NCBI RefSeq assembly: GCF_004115265.2
Contig: NC_046295.1
Location: 20,208,902 to 20,272,901, forward strand
Direction of reading: 5' to 3'
Length of the DNA stretch: 64,000 nucleotides
DNA from: Rhinolophus ferrumequinum
Lineage: Eukaryota; Chordata; Mammalia; Chiroptera; Rhinolophidae
Numbering within the stretch: position 1 is the first letter of the stretch; every line of letters begins with the position of its first letter. Position numbers and translations under genes: made by a program. Below the pieces are notes generated by a model. That model saw only the letters and a program-made list of their open reading frames with translations, was not told the DNA's origin and ran no database searches. Shown piece by piece: positions 24,420-36,975 of the stretch.

Positions 24420-27160
24420 TATCTGAGCTCTTTATTTGGATGGAAACAGAGCATGCATCCTCATCCTACCTGCCCAAATACATCTTCACCTGCCTGCCAT
24501 CTTTCTTCTTCCCTCACTGTCTGCAGAAGGCCAAAGTTAGAATGCACAGGGGTTTCTCATTGTTCTTAGAAGATAAGAGTACCTGGTTGATGCTTAGGAG
24601 CTGAGAGAATGAGATCCAGGTAAACAAGCAGTGAAATGGACATGAGAAAGGAATTGAGAGGGAGAGACAAGTCTAGAAGCCTTGGTGACAGGCAATCAGA
24701 AGGCCTTTGGCCCAGGTGGGCAAGGTCTAGGCTGGGGCATTTGCCAGGGTTTTGAGAGACAGTGTCATGCAGGCCTTAGGAAAAGACACACCTATGCTTC
24801 ACATTTATAGTTCTTTGACTTTGGTAGATTTCTAACCCTCTGAACCTCATCTGCACGTTAAGACTAGATATAGCTTTTGAAATGCTCTGCGGGGTAGAAA
24901 TGTCTCTGATACAGAGGAGGGGCTCAACAAGTGGTATAATAGGTGGTGAAGGCGGGGAGTGAAGAGGCAAAGGAGATCTGCAAACTAAAGAGAGGAAAAG
25001 GTAGTCCTTAAGAGAAATGCCATTAATTGCTTTTTTTTCCCACCTGGGATTTATCCAGCAAATCTCGTTGGCCTCTTTTTTTTTTTTTTTACCATGGCTG
25101 AAGTGAGAGTGTAGTGATCTGGCGTGTGCATAGGAGTCACCTGGGGATCTGTCAAAATGCAGATTCTTGTTCAGTGGGTCTGGGCGGGCCTGACATTGGA
25201 CATTTACGACGTCATGCTGCTGGTCTGTGAGGGGGATGCAGATGCTGCTGGTCCAGGAATCACGCTGTGAGTTGCAAGGCGGTTGTCCATGTAAGCTACT
25301 GAGGTAAAGAAAGATGGATGGGTCTGCTGGGCCGTCTGGTCTGCTTCTCTCGCAAGTCCAAAAACACCCGAGCTTTTGAGAAGGATGAGGTCAACTAAGG
25401 GAGGTTAAAGTGTGTCGGGGAGAGCAGTACCACGTGGGGCGTTAGGGCCAAAGGGCAGGGAATTTGTAAGTGAAAAAGAGCACTTGAGTTCTTTGGGCCT
25501 TATCTGCAGACCATATTTGGACACCAGAAACTGGATTTAAATTCTTCTCAGGGAACTTTAATCTCTTTGGACCTTGCTTGAACTGCTGGAATAGAAAAAG
25601 AGTAGTGAAAGGAAGATAACATGTGAGGCTTTTGCAATAAACCATAAATATTTTTATCCCCTCGCCAAGTAGTGTAATGGGTTGGAAAAAGCACCATCAC
25701 AGTGTCTGTCAACTGAGTGAATTTAGTTAAAACTACCTAGACCATCTGACACAGTTTCTCCAGCAACAAAATGGGAGTAATCACTAAAGCAAATATAGCA
25801 AATTATTAATTGTAGAATTTAAGTGGTGATTGTATGCGTGTTCACTGAACAATTCTTTCAACTTTCCCATATGTTTGAAAATCTTCATAATGTTGAAAAA
25901 ATTATGCTTCCTACCACTCAGAGTTTCCATAAAGTAGAAATGAGAAAAATTAGAACACAGTCGATGTATCTAAATAACAGTAGGTTAGTCTGAACAGTAA
26001 AGTATAAATATATATAAAATATCTCAGGAAGGATACTTAAGAAAGTAATCACATTGGTTCCCTCCAGGGAGGGGGAACTTTGTGGCTAGAGGACACAAAT
26101 GGTAGGGAGACCTTCACTGAGTTCCCTCTTGTAAGTTTTGAAAATCAGATGAAAAGGATGTAATACCTATTCAAAAATAAATATTAAAAAAAACAAACCA
26201 AGCATAGAGCCCTCAGAGTCTAACAGCCTGCCTCTTTTCCCAGTAGTATGATAAGTGTTAAGTTCCGGAACTGGCTGTGCACGGCCCTGGGTGAGCCGAG
26301 TCAACGTCCAGCTTCATGAAGTGGGACATCGTGGGGCTGGACTGACCTATCAGCAGCCAGCTGGCTCTGTCCCCCTGAGGATGTTTTTAGTTATGAGCCA
26401 AGGGACTGCATTTTCCATTCCTGCTTTCCAGACAGGGTTGGGCTCAGGAAAGAACTCAGATGGGAAGCCTAGAAGAATGAGGAGTTCAGAGGTAGACTGG
26501 AGGTCTGGCCCATGGCTGCAGGCTTGCATTAAAGGAAGCAGGCAGAGACAGGGAGTGAAGAACTGCGCCTCGTAACTGTGGCATAGTCCTGTGTAAATAA
26601 TAGTTTACATATACCTTACTTTACAATTTACAAAGTGTTCCTAAACATTGCCTTCTCTGAGCCACACAACTGCCCTAGGAGGTAAATGGGTGTGGATTTT
26701 GTCCTATTTGACTGAAGAGGAAACTAAGTGTGATGGGCATGAGATATGCCTTTCAGATATCCTTCCAAATGCACGAAGCAATTGACTGAGGGCCACTGCT
26801 GCATTCTGAAGTCCATCGATATAGTCTAGCTAAGGCCATGCTACCCATGGGTTGCTCTCGGCTGGTGGTGGAGTGCAGCCAGGAATATTAAGGTAGGCTA
26901 ATTCTTTGGAGATGTGGGATGCCTCTGGTATCTTGACTGCTTCCCAACAGCCTTGCTGAACTTGCCTTAGCATATACTGCAGTTGAACCTGCTTCCGCCC
27001 AGTTTTTCTTCTTTCCTTCTCTTCTTCACTCCCAGTCACATCACGGTCTGATGGCTCTTCCAACCTCTCCTGGCTCCCTCCGATTTCCTCTTAGAGGCAT
27101 TTCCTGCAAGTTCAATGCTGTTTTGGCATAAAACATAGGTCTGGGTGATTCCAGGCTGTG
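24420..27160. other. Intergenic, mostly unique sequence
   Basis: Apart from a MER5A-like relic (25110-25290) and a MIR (about 26590-26740) I see nothing assignable. Frames such as 26255-26575 have no recognisable domain or codon pattern. Confidence 0.5.
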
Positions 27161-27551
27161 CTTCTAATCAATGAACTATGTTGTCTTTCTTTTCACGAAC
27201 TTCGTTTCAATTTGAGTCACCAGATGGGCACATCCTTTTTCCTATCAGCTTGGTATCATTTTCAGTACTTTATTATTAAAGATATTTATGTGTATGTAAT
27301 TGTGTCTGGCATTCATAGGCATATAAATGGAAGTTATTTTATCTTGTCAAAAATGTAATTGTGCTTTATTAAATTACATACATTTATAAGATTGCGTTCA
27401 CAAAGCTTGCCATTTAGTTTATATGCAGGCTTTGAGTTTTCTTTTGTTGTTACTGTTCTTTGTGTAATAATTTGTCCTCTACCATTCTCCAGCTTCACTT
27501 TCCCCATTGTCCTTACTAATGCTCTGGGGTTTATAATTAAGCTGGCCAACC

Positions 27552-28062
27552 TGTTACTGGAGAACGTGTTCTTGGTATCGTCACAGGAAAGAATTCAAGG
27601 ATGTACCAAGTAAGTCACGCGAACAAAACCAAGCCAGCAGTGGATTTATTAAAGGAAAGGAAAAGAGTACACTCCCAAAATAGCAGGAATGGGCAGGCCA
27701 GGAGGAGGGCAACTGCACCGAAGAACAGAGAGGCTTAGAATTTTATTAGAATGAGGACACGAAATGTTCAAGTTTTAGGGGTAGTGTTATAGGCGTTCCC
27801 AGGTGGGTCCTTGCTGACCACTCCTTCCCCTCGGGAAGAGAGATTTTTGTCCTTATTTGGCCCTTGTCAGAACTGTCATGGCTACACAGGGGGTGGAGGT
27901 TTTTTTGGGCTGCCATGCTAATGATATTATAATTCATTCTAATTAGCTGTAGCTGTACTTTTTAAGAATAATCTCATCTCTTTTCCTTTGTTTCTCGCAC
28001 TTCCTCCTTCCCTTCCTCCTTCCTCTCTCCTTGTGGCCCTATTCCTTTTGTCTAGGGTAACA
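27552..28062 (-). mobile_element. Solo LTR, ERV1-like, reverse orientation
   Basis: A 511-bp block begins TGTTACTGGAG and ends GGGTAACA, flanked by the 4-bp duplication AACC (27548-27551 and 28063-28066). A TTTATTAAAG poly(A)-signal complement near its left end shows that the LTR reads on the minus strand. No internal region is present. Confidence 0.75.
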
Positions 28063-28724
28063 AACCTAGAGATTCTAGGAATTTACTTAGGCCAGAAGAA
28101 GTAACATTTGCAGGTAACCCTTATAGTCTGGCAGGGAATATCAAAAACCCACAAACGCTAGTCTAAGGAGGACGCAGTTTAAATCTGTTGAATTAGGAGA
28201 ATGGGGACATCGTAAGCTGTGGACAAGTTACCATTGAACATAGGGTGGGGAGGAGGCAAAGGGATCAGCAGGCTCTTACTTCTAGGTTCTTCCTGGAATT
28301 GTCTTGCAGCAACATGGCTGACTGTTAGCCTCAGTTTCCAGGACTCCATCGGGAGTTCATTCTGAATAAGCAGAATTATTTTGTCAGAACAATTAAGTCT
28401 TCATTCCTAAAGTATGCTTGCTTGGCTGGGAAAGAAAGCAGAAACCTCTTAGGGGCCAGTATTCTAGGAGTGGTTGACCCTAAAATGATGCATGGAAGAA
28501 GAGCTACAGAGTGAGAACAGTGAAGAGGGTTTTGAAGCAACTTGAATAAGCTGTGAAAGCAACCCTCATGGGCAGCAGGCTGAATCATTATAATGCTTAC
28601 CTCCTGCTCATCTGTCCCTGTGGAAATAGGAAGTGTGGCTGGAGATTGGGAGGAGAGTGCCAAAGCCAGAAAGTACAAAGGAAAGTGGACTTGGTGAAGA
28701 AATGAAGAAAATCTCTAAGGAACC

Positions 28725-28995
28725 GTGTATGTAAGCAGACTGGTGATTTGCAGGAATCGGTCTCCAAGCACGTTTGAATCAGTATCTAGCATAGACTATC
28801 GTATCATCTGTGAACATAGACAGTTTTATTCCTTCCTTCCCAATCTGTATGCTTTTTCTTTTCTTTTCTTGTCTTGTCTTATTGCATTAGCTAAAACTTT
28901 CAGAACAATGTTGAAAAGGAACGGTGAAAAGGGACATCCTTACCTTACACGTGATCTTAGTGGGAAAGCTTCAAGTTTCCCACATTATGATGCTT
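28725..28995 (-). mobile_element. L1 ORF2 fragment, minus strand
   Basis: It shows ATCATCTGTGAACATAGACA, CAATGTTGAAAAGGAACGGT and GGGACATCCTTACCTTACAC, the reversed endonuclease/RT region of old L1. Confidence 0.75.
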
Positions 28996-29252
28996 TTTGT
29001 TTTAAATTTTCTCTGTATGCTTTATGCTTACAGAAATAGGAATACAGGCTCATTAAATATTTTCAAATGTTTTAAGAAACATATAATATGATGTCTACCC
29101 CAAATCCCCATTGCCAATTATTTGGTATGTCTCTCAAGATGGTATACTTTGTGAGTTTAAAGCAGACTGTGTTTTAACATGCAATATCTCTAACTCCCTA
29201 AAAATTGCATCACGAAGAGATTCCTTGAGTATGTGTACCAAGTTGTGTGTAT

Positions 29253-29270
29253 ATTTATGTGTGTGTGTGT

Positions 29271-29326
<56 letters not shown>
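29253..29326 (+). repeat. (TG)n(GA)n microsatellite
   Basis: A short GT run passes into about 30 GA units with one AA interruption. The Ser/Leu-rich and Glu/Arg-rich open frames across it are artefacts. Confidence 0.92.
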
Positions 29327-29329
<3 letters not shown>

Positions 29330-30837
29330 TGATGTAAATATGATGAAATTGCTTCCTTTTCTGGGAAATGCTCTTCAGTTTTTGATTCTTATCTTTCAAA
29401 AGAAATTGTGTTATGAATTAGGTAGTCAGGTCATTTCTTTAACATGAATCTGTTAAAGTTTAGTTGAATCCCAGAATGCCCTAATCAAAATTATCCAAAA
29501 AGTAGTAAATAAATAAATAAAAATGAAGAACTGGTTATGAGCCATGAACTACATGCGCACTCATCTGTTGGAGAGCTGTTGAGAGAACCTGGTGACTTAC
29601 GTGTTATTTCTGCCCAAGGATCTCTGAAGTTCTTATGAACACACGAAGGGAAGGAGGCATGTCTTAGATGGCCAGCAAGGATATCCTGGAATGGTGGCTT
29701 GAGAATGCCATTGTGAATGAATGTTTGGGAACCTGTAATTTAACCTTGGACCCCCTCTTGGAAGTGAAACCGTGTGCCTTTGGGAATGTACCACCTACCA
29801 CGCAGTTTCCGAGATTGTAGCTGGAGATGTGTGTTGCTCTGAGAAGGCAGGTGCAGTGGCTCAGCAGGTGGTTAGGAATGGGTCCTGTGATATTACAGCC
29901 ACCTCTGCTCAGTGGTGTTCCCACACCCACGCCCACACCCACACTTTTACAGAACGTTTGAGAAATAATGTCTCGGTTCATGAATCAGACGTGCAATTTT
30001 GAGATTCCCTAACTGGCCTTCTGCAAGCAGCTGTGGGAGGTATTGACTCAGGTACATATGTAAAAGTGCGCAGTTGGATTTTCTAGAACAGGTGAGTTGC
30101 ACCCATTTACTGGTTGTCTGTAATCAAGCTGCTAGGTAGAAGTTTGTAATGATTGGTGACAACTCTGACTAGTTGTTTAGTTTTTTGAGCATTAAGTACG
30201 TGTAATCTAATAAAAATCTTCATTAAAAAATCTTTTTATTCTGTTACAAGCAATGTGTGTTCATTTTAGAGAACAGAGATAAATAATAAGAAAAATGAGC
30301 TGTAATCCTTCTACCAAATGATAGTTAGAATTAACATATTGGTATAGTTCCTTTTAAAATCCCTCTACTTTAATAAGCTTTCAATAAATAGATATTTTAT
30401 AGTTCCATGAGAAAGTTTTTCTTTTATTTCAACTTAGGGATACCTATGGTGTTTGTTTCTTTCTCTTTTTTTTTCTTTGCAGAAATACTTTTTTACTTGT
30501 ATTTTTCAAAAACATTTGACCATGAATTATTTTTATTCAATCCTAACGGCAACCTTGACAGTTTTAGAGATCTAGATCCTTATCTTCTGGATAAAGACAC
30601 TGAGAACTATAAGATTTCTTTGTAAAAGTATGAAAATGCATTCTATTAACTACAGATTGAGAAGCAGATATATTAATTTGCTTTGGTTGTTTAAATATAC
30701 ATTTTGTCAAGTGGCATTCTTTTTTACTTACATTTTTGGAAGAAGGTTATGTTTAAAAAAGAGCTTTATACTGATGCACATAGCAAAGTCCTTGGATCTT
30801 GATTAGTGATGCTTTAGTTTGATCCTTTGTGGCGTCC

Positions 30838-31550
30838 AGCGCAACACGGGCAGTGAGGGAGCGAGAAGGGGTGGCTTTGGGTTAAGTTTTTAAGAAAGAA
30901 AGAAACAGAGACTTAATGCAGTTAAATCTCAGAAGGCCAGGGTCTCACAGTCCTGAAAGACTGGAGCCCAGATTTGAGCTGACTGGAGGTTTTTATTGGT
31001 AAGTATACAAGGGAGTAGTAGTGTTTTTCTGGCACAGTCTGTGGGACTCATTTATCACGTTATAGAAATAACCCAAACCAATTATGTTGATCTTCAAACG
31101 GCCGAAGCAGAAAGTCCTTGAGGTGAGGTATGCAACTCCTTTAAGGGACATATGTCACATGTTGAAATTGTTTCACAGAGCTGAGCAGAGAGAGCTTAAT
31201 CTTATCACTCTAAAGACTTTTCTCCGAATTAGGTGAGAGGGGAAAGCCACAGTCAGCAGCGGCTTTTCCCAGGCAGAGGGAAGGGGAGACAAGGCCCCTT
31301 CCCAAATCTTTCTAAGGCAGCTCATCGGGGGTCTCCACAGTTCCACCTGGCTTGAGTTGTCCCCTCCCCGCCCCCCGTGCGGATTCTTACTCGTCATTGG
31401 CTGCAAACCCTCTTTTGGAGACTAGATAGAGAGACACAAGGTGTAAAACATTGAGATAAGCAAAGTTCCAAAATGGCACAGTCTCACAGACTTTTCTTTC
31501 CTCAAGGAAAGACTCCCGGGGACAGTCTGCTTGGCTGCTGTGTGACAACA
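30838..31550 (-). mobile_element. Solo LTR, betaretrovirus-like ERV (ERV2/ERVK class)
   Basis: A 713-bp block begins TGTGGCGTCC and ends GTGACAACA, flanked by a perfect 6-bp duplication ATCCTT (30832-30837 and 31551-31556). Duplications of 6 bp are typical of betaretroviral integrases. Read on the minus strand it ends CGCTGGACGCCACA, like many betaretroviral LTRs. No internal region remains. Confidence 0.72.
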
Positions 31551-33579
31551 ATCCTTAAGTGGGCTATAACATTTCTATCCCCTAAATTTCAAACCAGGTT
31601 GTTTCTGTATTCCCTCTTTGAGTATTTCTAAGTCTTTTGTCTTCAGAGATATATTCCAATAAAGACTCAGGTTGCTTAGCCTGGAGTCATTTGGGTGACC
31701 GGGTAAACAGCCAACCTGGACACATAATTGCAGAATATTTAATATTTATGATATATTGAGTGAAAAAAGTAAGCTATAGAATAGTATTGATAAAATAAAT
31801 GCACTTTTATAAAAATGTAAGATTAGATACACTGTCTTAGAAAAAATAAAAAATATGGGAATGCTATAATCCAAAGTACCAACAATATACAGTTATGGGT
31901 GATGATTACCAGTATTATTTCATTCATGTTGATTTTTTTCTTCAATATGCATATATTACATTTTTCATATATTATTTTTATAATCAAACAAAATGTTATT
32001 TTATAGTAAGGTAATAGTCTTTATTGATCAAAAACAAAATGATACTTCAGTAAAGAAAATCCCATTTATTTCCAACCTCCTCTCCCTTCCAATGTCTTTC
32101 ATTTTCAAAACATTCAGCAAACTAAGTGCTCTATGTGGTTTCCTCTCAACTCTAAGAGGATGGTTTGAGAAGCAAAAATAATGTAAGAGGAGTAGAGTGG
32201 GAGGAGGAATAAAAAACCAGAATATACTATATGTATGACATTCGTAATGCAGTTCCATATTACATAGCTACATATGGATTTAGTTATTTGTCTGCATTTC
32301 CAACATTATATCTTGTGACCTGTACGGCCAGCCTAAAGCTCCTTAATATAGGGTTAAGGGGAGTGTTTTTGAGTATGTATTCCAACACCTTCTTATTAGT
32401 AGTATCTAATCAGAATCTAAGTGATCAATGTAAATGGGGGAAGAGTAGGTAGCTCATTTGTATTTCAATTTCGACAAAATGGTCTTTCCTTTCTTCTTCT
32501 CGATAGCAGAAGCCAAACATGAAAATTCCTGGAGTTTGGAAAAGTGACGTTGTTACCTTAGGTGCCATTCTCATCAGCATAACTCTGTGTCACATACCGA
32601 TTTTTTATTTTTTCATGTCAGTGCTCTAACATTTGAACATCATCAAAGACAGGTTGATTCGTTGTTGTTTTTTTTTTTACACAAATATGTTAAAATGATA
32701 ACAGGATTACTTAATACCAGTACAGTCTTCTTAAATTTTAGAACATAAACTCTGAAATCTTGATGAATTTCATAACATTTGTATTAGTGTGGCTCTGAAT
32801 AGCTGCTGAACTTTGGATCACGACATAGCCCTCTGTCTTTACTTAGTGAAGCTTTTTGAATTTTTCTTTAATGAAATATTAAATCAAATGTGGAACTTCT
32901 ATTAATTGGCTTAGATAAAAACAATGTCTCACAGTGGGAAGAATTGATCCTGACCTTGAGGGTTTTATTCTGCAGCTCAGAGATGGGATAAATCTGGAAA
33001 TGGCACTGGTCCTGGTCAGTAAAGTCATGTTTCCCCAACTTCCTCAGTTGCTTGTTGAGTCATTAAGGACTGCTAATATTGCCTTTGTCAGAAGGCAGCC
33101 TAAGAAAAGAATCTTTGTCAAATCCAATTCCAGAGCTGGAATGTGGATGTTGACAGTGAATATAATAATTAATTCACTCCTGAAACTTTTGGTTTAGTCA
33201 TCTTCCTAAAATTAACATACTTAAAAACAAAAACTAAATCACTCCTCTCCCACCCCTACTTCCCACCTTGCTCTTGACCAATAGGAGGACTCAGAAAAAA
33301 GGAAGGATTAGGTATGTTCACAAAACGAAGCCAGGCCAAAAGGACAGCTTCCAAAGGTCGCTGCCCATAGCTCCTGCCTCCAACAAAACTGCTGAAGCCG
33401 CCACCTGAGAAGGCACTTGGCTGAGGACCTGGGCCCCTGGCCACTTTCATGCACACACAAGCATGTAGTGACCTACGTACTGGGTTAAATAATCAGTAGG
33501 GTCTCTTTTTGCTCTAAAATTCTAGCGTTCTCATTTGGGCTTTTTGGTGCCAAATTAAAACGACCTGACTAGGATTCTT

Positions 33580-33993
33580 TTTTTTTCTTTCCCTTTCCTC
33601 CGCCTCCATCCCCCACTCCGGTTCAAGCTGTTGTTTCTCAGTCTAGTTGTGTAGGACACAGGTCCCTGGCCCCTGCTGGTGTTATGAGCCTTGCGCTCCC
33701 ACCGGCTGAGGCAGCTGGTTGCCAGTTGTCGGTGGGCTGCTCACAGCAGCTCGTGATGGCTGCCGGCCATTCACTCTGGCCACCGACCACTCATGGCAGC
33801 ACTGGGTAGCCCATGGCAGCCCACAGCAGCTTACGCCAACCTCCGGCTGCTTATGGCAGCCCAGCTCCAGGGAGAACTGTTGTTCACAATCTTAGCTGTA
33901 GAGGGCGCAGCTCACTGGCACGTGTGGGAATCAAACCAGTGACCTCGGTGTTAGGAGCACGGCGCTCCAACCACCTGAGCCACCGGGCCAGTC
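33580..33993 (-). mobile_element. Composite SINE with internal degenerate GC-rich repeats, copy 1
   Basis: Read on the minus strand it has a tRNA-like SINE head, then about 150 bases of degenerate units around GGCAGC and CTCA(C/T)GGCAG, then a body with CACAACTAGACTGAGAAACA and an A-rich tail. A duplication CTAGGATTCTT flanks it (33569-33579, 33994-34004). Confidence 0.75.
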
Positions 33994-34368
33994 CTAGGAT
34001 TCTTAATTCTTGAGAAAGAGAGCAGAAAAGAAATAAACATGTTATCCACAGGCCTTTGGGAACTGATCAAGCCTTGAGACTGACACATATGTAGCATATG
34101 GAAAACCAGGTGTGTGCATGTTTGTCTGTTTGGGCAGACTTGTTTAACTTCACATAGCCTTCTTTTTCATCTACCAAGCACAATCCCTTTCTAGTACCCT
34201 AAGGAAATGCCCCTCCCCTTAGGTTTCTTCTGTTTCTTTCTTACTGTTTTATTCCCCCTTGCCCTTTATTTGAACATTCATTTAACAAACACTTACTGGG
34301 GACCTTTAGACATTTCTCCCTCAGAGAAAGCATGATACAGCTAAAAGAACTTTGCTTCAAAGGTTGTA

Positions 34369-35266
34369 TGGAGTGGCTGGGTGGCTCAGTTGATTAGAGC
34401 GTGAGCTCTGAACAACTGGCCCGGTTCAATTCCCACATGGGCCATTGAGCTGTGCCCTCCACAACTAGATTGAAGACAACAAGTTGCTGCTGAGTTTACA
34501 GAGGGGCGGCCGGGATGGCTGAGTTGGTTACAGTGTGAGCTCTCAACAACAAGGTTGCCGGTTCAATTCCCGCATGGGATGGTGGGCTGCGCCCCCTGCA
34601 ACTAAAGATTGAAAATGGTGGGGCCGGCCCGGTGGCTCAGGCGGTTGGAGCTCCGTGCTCCTAACTCTGAAGGCTGCCGGTTCGATTTCCACATGGGCCA
34701 GTGGGCTCTCAATCACAAGGTTGCCAGTTCAATTCCTTGAGTCCTGCAAGGGATGGTGGGCTGTGCCCCCTGCAACTAAGATTGAACACGGCACCTTGAG
34801 CTGAGCTGCCGCTGAGCTCCCGAATGGCTCAGGTGGTTGGAGCACATCCTCTCAACCACAAGGTTGCCGGTTTGACTCCCGCAAGGGATGGTGGGCTGCG
34901 TCCCCTGCAACTAGTAACGGCAACTGGACATGGAGCTGAGCTGCGCCCTGCACAACTAAGACTGAAAGGACAACAACTTGAAGCTGAATGGCACCCTCTA
35001 CAACTAAGACTGAAAGGACAACAACTTGACTTGGAAAAAATTCCTGGAAGTACACACCGTTCCCCAATAAAGTCCTGTTCCCCTTCCCCAATAAAATCTT
35101 TAAAAAAACACACACACAAACAAACAAACAAAAGAAAATGGCGACTAGACTTGGAGCTAAGCTGTGCCCTCCACAACTAGATTGAAGTACACTGACTTGG
35201 AGCTGATGGGCCCTGGAGAAACACACTGTTCCCCAATGTTCCTCAATAAAAATTTATTTAAAAAAA
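34369..35266 (+). mobile_element. VES-like dimeric SINE carrying a nested long SINE
   Basis: The outer element starts TGGAGTGGCTGGGTGGCTCA and ends after CCTCAATAAAAATTTATT, flanked by AAAGGTTGTA/AAAGGTTATA. A long SINE at 34621-35133 split it in two. Confidence 0.85.
34621..35133 (+). mobile_element. Long bat SINE nested in a VES-like SINE
   Basis: It starts GGGCCGGCCCGGTGGCTCAG and ends TTCCCCAATAAAATCTTT plus an A- and CA-rich tail. The duplicated target GAAAATGGTG/GAAAATGGCG (34611-34620 and 35134-35143) lies inside the outer SINE, so this one is younger. It carries an extra repeat of the CAACTAAGACTGAAAGGACA unit. Confidence 0.88.
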
Positions 35267-35907
35267 AAAGGTTATAGACCCAACTCTATCATTACAAGCT
35301 CGGAAGCCTTGGACAAGAGATTTTTGAGTCAGACACAGAATAGGAATAGCATGTCTTTCCTAGTTTGAATATTTGTAAATTGTTTAAAACATTTTTTCAT
35401 TAACTTCTAAATGTCCCTAGGAGAGGGGATTTAATAAACTAGTCTTTAGCATTTTGGTTTGAATTCATTTATAAATTGCGTTTGACTTTTCAATTGAGAG
35501 CACATGTTTGTTAGGATTGGATTGTGTTGGGAGGATTTTGCAGCAGAGAGACACAAAGTAGACAAAGAACATTAATGCACCTGGGAAAGGAGGGTTCTCT
35601 AAGGAGGAGAAAAGGGGCTGAAAGAGTAGGTGAGGGTCCCTCAGGTAATATTTTTGCCCGCTTTGATTTTCCCATGGTCAGGCCCTGATTGTCAGTGACC
35701 TGGATACACAGTGGACTATGGCCTCCAGGCAGAGCTGCTTAGGTTACCCAGGACAAAGGCCATTCATCTTGCAAAACAAACTGCCTGCTCTAGCAACCCC
35801 CACATCTTATGTTCTTGGGGTTCTTAGGCCTTGAGGTTGGGAATTGACCAGTAAGCTTGAGTTAGAATGTAAATTAATAAGTATAGGTTATAAAGAGCAA
35901 TTCTTTA

Positions 35908-36094
35908 AAATTATTATTTTTTTAATTGGGGAATGGTGTTTTTCCACAGCCCGTCAAGTCGTTGTCCTTCAATCTAGTTGTGGAGGGCACAGCTCAACTC
36001 TAAGTCCAGTTGCAACCACCATCCCATGTGGGAATTGAACCGGCAACCTTGTTAAGAGCTCATGCTCTAACCTATTGAGCCATCTGGCTGCCCT
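35908..36094 (-). mobile_element. VES-like SINE, minus strand, perfect 17-bp target duplication
   Basis: The tail is at the left and the tRNA-like head at the right (complement of GGGCAGCCAGATGGCTCAAT). TAAAGAGCAATTCTTTA is repeated exactly at 35891-35907 and 36095-36111, which implies a fairly recent insertion. Confidence 0.9.
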
Positions 36095-36664
36095 TAAAGA
36101 GCAATTCTTTATGAAACCGATTTCTTGTTGAGTTGTATTTTCTTATACACTGTGGAAAGGCCATGGAGACAGACATCTCAGATTCTGGTTTCAGCTCTGC
36201 CAGCTGTGGTGCCTTGGGCAAATCACTCAGCTGCTTTTTCCCTCAGAAGAGTCTGGTGAATGCAGTGTTTGTTAAAATGTAGTTCTTGGTTTACCTGCAT
36301 CAGAATGACCTGGGCTACTTTTTAAACATTTCTGGACCATTTCCTAAACCAAGTGAATTAGAATCTCTGGAGATGAGGCCCCAGAATCTATTTTTAACAA
36401 GTGCCCCAGGCTATTGTCATGTACACAGAGACCCACTGGATGGAGCCATCAATAGGATTCCTTCCTGCTCTAAAATTCCATTAACTCTGATGATCTGAAT
36501 TTAGTTAGCTTTATTTTTCTACAAACAAAGCAAAATTAAAAGGAGAAAGAGAATGACATTTGCTAATCTACTATTTTGTGTGCTATGTTTGAGGCCTTAT
36601 ATACAATATCTTATTTTTCTGCACAATAATCCTTTGAGGTAGGTATTATCATGGTATGCATAGA

Positions 36665-36975
36665 TTCAAACTTGGGACTCTGTCCAAACTTCTAGTTATA
36701 GGATGAATAAGTTTGGGGGTGTAATGTAACTATAGTTAACAAGACTATATTTTATATTTGAAAGTTGTTAAGAGAGTAGATTTAAAAAGTTCTCATCACA
36801 AATACACACAAAAATTGTAACTACGTAAGGTGATAGATGCCGTTAACTAACCTCATTGTGGTAATCCTTTTTCAATATATACATATGTAAAATCACTATG
36901 TTGTACACCTTGAATTTACACAGCGCTATACAAGTATGTCTATTGTATCTCAATAATGCTGGAAACAAAAAAGTT
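36665..36975 (+). mobile_element. L1MA/MB-type 3' end inserted in a MIR
   Basis: It contains ATTTGAAAGTTGTTAAGAGA, CACTATGTTGTACACCTTGA and the terminal TGTATCTCAATAATGCTGG. MIR sequence lies on both sides (about 36560-36660 and 36976-37030), so the L1 split the MIR. Confidence 0.72.

Noticed and set aside
29190-29447. Ser/Leu- and Glu/Arg-rich frames
   Set aside because: Products of the (GA)n microsatellite read in two directions.
32934-33197. 87-codon frame starting MGRIDPDLEGF
   Set aside because: Considered as an exon or pseudogene, but no homologue came to mind and there is no splice or repeat context to support it.
34824-35226. Overlapping frames of 115-124 codons on both strands
   Set aside because: They lie wholly inside nested SINEs; similar frames appear in the other SINE copies.
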